A stretch of 5,698 nt of DNA, from positions 1 to 5,698 of the forward strand of contig LQHI01000060.1 in the NCBI GenBank assembly GCA_001515185.1. The letters are read 5' to 3'. The notes below the pieces were generated by a model, which was not told the DNA's origin, made no database searches, and saw only the letters and a list, made by a program, of their open reading frames with translations. The translations under genes were made by a program, and so were the position numbers. This document shows positions 4,245-5,698 of this stretch, piece by piece (within the stretch, counting starts at the first letter, position 1; every line of letters begins with the position of its first letter). This DNA is from Hadesarchaea archaeon DG-33. GTDB taxonomy: Archaea > Hadarchaeota > Hadarchaeia > Hadarchaeales > Hadarchaeaceae.

Positions 4245-5698
4245 TTAGGGCACCCAGCCAGCCGTGGTTCGATTGTTGTGATATACGGTTCCGGTTCCCC
4301 CATCGCTGTAGTCACCCACCTTGCCGGCCTGGTAGAGGTCGTTGTTGATAACGAGATTGTAGTTGCAGGTGCCCCACACGCAGATGCCGTAGCGCTGCTG
4401 TTTCGCCCCAGTCCCGCGTCTGATCGTGTTCCCCTGGATGTTGTTGTAGCTGGAATTCGTACCTACAGAAATGCCGTCGTATAAGTTGTCGTTGTCCTGG
4501 GAGTTGCCCACTATAGTGTTGATACTAACCGTGTTGTGGCTGCTCCATGTGTACAAGGCGATACCATGGGACCTGTTCCCTTGGGAGGTGTTGCCGCTTA
4601 CCGTGTTGTTGTTTGAGGAGTCCAGCACGATACCAAAGCTGTTCCCTTGGCTGGTGTTTCCGGTGACCGAGTTGTTGAACGCGGAGTACAAGCCTATACC
4701 AAAGGAGGTATTCCCCTGAACTGTGTTGCCGCTCACCGTGTTGTTGTTCGAGGACAGGTAAATGCCGATTTGGTTATTTCCCTGACAGTTGTTTCCGGTG
4801 ACGGTATTGCTGTTGCTCGAGCTAACCAAGCTGATGCCGCTGGCGCCGTTTCCCTGAACTGTGTTGCCGCTTACGGTGTTGCTGCTCGAGTTGTCCAAGA
4901 TGATGCCACGAAGGGCGTTCCCTTGGCATGCATTTCCGCTGATAGTGTTGTTTTCGCTTGAGAAGTTCAAGGTGATGCCCTCTCTACCGTTCCCCTGACT
5001 GGTGTTTCCGCTTATCGTATTGTTGTTTGAGTTGTGCACAGTGATGCCATCACCGGTGTTTCCCTGACAGGTGTTGCCAGTGACCGTGTTGTTGCTCGAG
5101 GATTGCAAGTAGATGCCGTACTCTCGTAAGTTCTCCAACCAGCAGCCGACGATCTTCGAATTCTCCCCGCTGTAGAAGTAAATGCCGCGCATAGTGCCAG
5201 AGGTCTGGTTCGCCTTGTTCCCATCGATGCATATATTCTGAATTAGTAAGTTGCTCTTGCTCGAGGCGTAAATGACATACATATTCGCGTTCTTGTTGTC
5301 CTTTATCTTGATGACAGTTGAGGCCCCAGTCCCCATCAGAGCCACATTTGACTTGCTGATGACGATGTTGTCGGACAAGACGTAGGTTCCCTCCCTGAGG
5401 TAGATTGAGCCTCCGATGGCTGGCAGGTTGTCTATCGCAGCGTTAATCTCGACCTGGTCATTCTCGCCATCGCAGACGTAGTCCGCGTTCTCGTTGTCTA
5501 TTGAGTTGTACGCCGCAACGACGAAACTCGCGAACCCGTAACCGCACGGCCCTTCGGGTCCAGTTGTTCCTTGCGCTCCCGCCGCTCCTGCTGGCCCCGC
5601 TGGTCCCTGTGGCCCTGCTGGCCCCGTCGCTCCCGTGGCACCAGTTGGTCCTTGAGGGCCCTGCTCTCCTTGTGGCCCCGGTGGTCCTGGAGGCCCTT
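4245..5698 (-). CDS. Collagen-like repeat / right-handed parallel beta-helix surface protein, N-terminus off window
   Basis: The frame is open from the right edge (first full codon at 5696) to TAA 4247-4245, giving 483 residues; the start lies outside. The TTG at 5378 is internal. Residues 1-51 are 17 uninterrupted Gly-X-Y triplets (GPP GPP GPQ ... GPE GPC), a collagen-like stalk with Thr, Ala and Gln rather than charged residues, and one Cys at its end. A linker with ADYVCDGENDQVEINAAID and GGSIYLREGTYVLSDNI (about 70-112) is the motif that opens pectate-lyase/NosD-type beta-helices in many archaeal surface proteins. Residues about 202-384 hold eight tandem rungs of 22-24 residues (NNTVSGNT-QGN...GI.L..SS), followed by three degenerate rungs and the end AGWVP. 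Asn ladders of this kind stack inside the helix. I infer an exported, possibly trimeric fibre-like protein for adhesion or polysaccharide binding. A catalytic role is not shown by any residue I recognise. A signal peptide would have to lie upstream. Confidence 0.85.
   Translation of the reverse strand, partial: GPPGPPGPQGEQGPQGPTGATGATGPAGPQGPAGPAGAAGAQGTTGPEGPCGYGFASFVVAAYNSIDNENADYVCDGENDQVEINAAIDNLPAIGGSIYLREGTYVLSDNIVISKSNVALMGTGASTVIKIKDNKNANMYVIYASSKSNLLIQNICIDGNKANQTSGTMRGIYFYSGENSKIVGCWLENLREYGIYLQSSSNNTVTGNTCQGNTGDGITVHNSNNNTISGNTSQGNGREGITLNFSSENNTISGNACQGNALRGIILDNSSSNTVSGNTVQGNGASGISLVSSSNSNTVTGNNCQGNNQIGIYLSSNNNTVSGNTVQGNTSFGIGLYSAFNNSVTGNTSQGNSFGIVLDSSNNNTVSGNTSQGNRSHGIALYTWSSHNTVSINTIVGNSQDNDNLYDGISVGTNSSYNNIQGNTIRRGTGAKQQRYGICVWGTCNYNLVINNDLYQAGKVGDYSDGGTGTVYHNNRTTAGWVP
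4545..5093 (-). repeat. Eight tandem beta-helix rung repeats (66-72 bp each)
   Basis: Each unit encodes a version of NNTVSGNTxQGNxxxGIxLxxSS. Unit starts are 22-24 codons apart, and the core encoding NTVSGNTxQGN is also similar in DNA (for example a recurring tgttgccgctcaccgtgttg-like string on the plus strand). This is coding repetition from rung duplication, not an array of spacers. Confidence 0.85.
5544..5696 (-). repeat. Collagen-like Gly-X-Y coding repeat (17 triplets visible)
   Basis: Every third codon on the minus strand is GGN from 5696 to 5544 without a break. X is mostly Pro or Ala and Y is Pro, Gln, Ala, Thr, Glu or Cys. The repeat runs off the window, so its true length is longer than or equal to 17 triplets. 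Confidence 0.92.

Noticed and set aside
4185..4961. Plus-strand Val/Leu-rich frames opposite the beta-helix gene
   Set aside because: They are antisense readings of the Asn/Thr/Gly repeat, which gives Val-Val-Leu-Pro-type repeats on the other strand.
4545..5093. Regular repeats suggesting a CRISPR-like array
   Set aside because: Units are 66-72 bp, vary in length by whole codons and keep an open reading frame through repeat and intervening bases, so they are protein rungs.
4245..5378. A 377-residue beta-helix protein starting at TTG 5378
   Set aside because: The frame stays open upstream through the conserved beta-helix N-terminal motif and the collagen-like triplets to the window edge.

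Overview
The window looks archaeal, from a methanogen-type, Bathyarchaeia-like or Thermoplasmata-like lineage, though I cannot place it firmly. Signs are AT-rich TATA-like boxes about 35-50 nt upstream of genes, few strong Shine-Dalgarno sites, heavy use of AGG/AGA (Arg) and ATA (Ile) codons, and T-run terminators without hairpins. It also encodes a collagen-stalk/beta-helix surface protein whose N-terminal beta-helix motif I associate with uncultured archaea and methanogens. Base composition is patchy. The pfkB-type kinase, lyxose-isomerase-like cupin, HtpX and beta-helix genes are GC-rich, while the first ~1 kb, 2060-2250 and 2830-3280 are AT-rich.

Layout: (1) 1-747 (+) is the C-terminal two thirds of a Leu/Ile/Val-type ABC-transporter substrate-binding protein. 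(2) 748-963 is AT-rich intergenic DNA with a terminator T-run and a TATA-like box. (3) 964-1104 (+) is a 46-codon ORF whose tail closely matches the C-terminus of the cupin encoded further on. Its stop overlaps (ATGA) the start of a PfkB-family sugar kinase. (4) 1101-2058 (+) is that kinase, broken by a perfect 49-bp tandem duplication at 1416-1513. Removing one copy restores a complete 302-residue fructokinase/ribokinase-like protein. (5) 2248-2793 (-) is an intact D-lyxose-ketol-isomerase-like cupin, convergent with the kinase. (6) 2834-3270 is AT-rich; on the minus strand it holds the zinc-finger half of a decayed HNH endonuclease. (7) 3279-4142 (-) is a complete HtpX/M48 membrane metalloprotease. 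(8) 4245-5698 (-) is the C-terminal 483 residues of a protein with at least 17 Gly-X-Y triplets followed by a right-handed parallel beta-helix with eight near-identical rungs.

Functional reading: the cupin (aldose-ketose isomerase, lyxose/xylulose or mannose/fructose) and the PfkB kinase would form a two-step sugar-entry route. The cupin-like tail fused to the kinase start suggests that an isomerase once stood directly upstream of the kinase in an operon and was lost, leaving only its last codons as the coupling sequence. The intact homologue now lies tail-to-tail downstream. HtpX (membrane protein quality control) and the beta-helix protein (cell surface) have no obvious link to this route. 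I see no tRNA, rRNA, CRISPR array or complete mobile element. The clearest unusual observations are the frameshifting 49-bp duplication, the duplicated isomerase tail, the HNH remnant and the collagen/beta-helix fusion.
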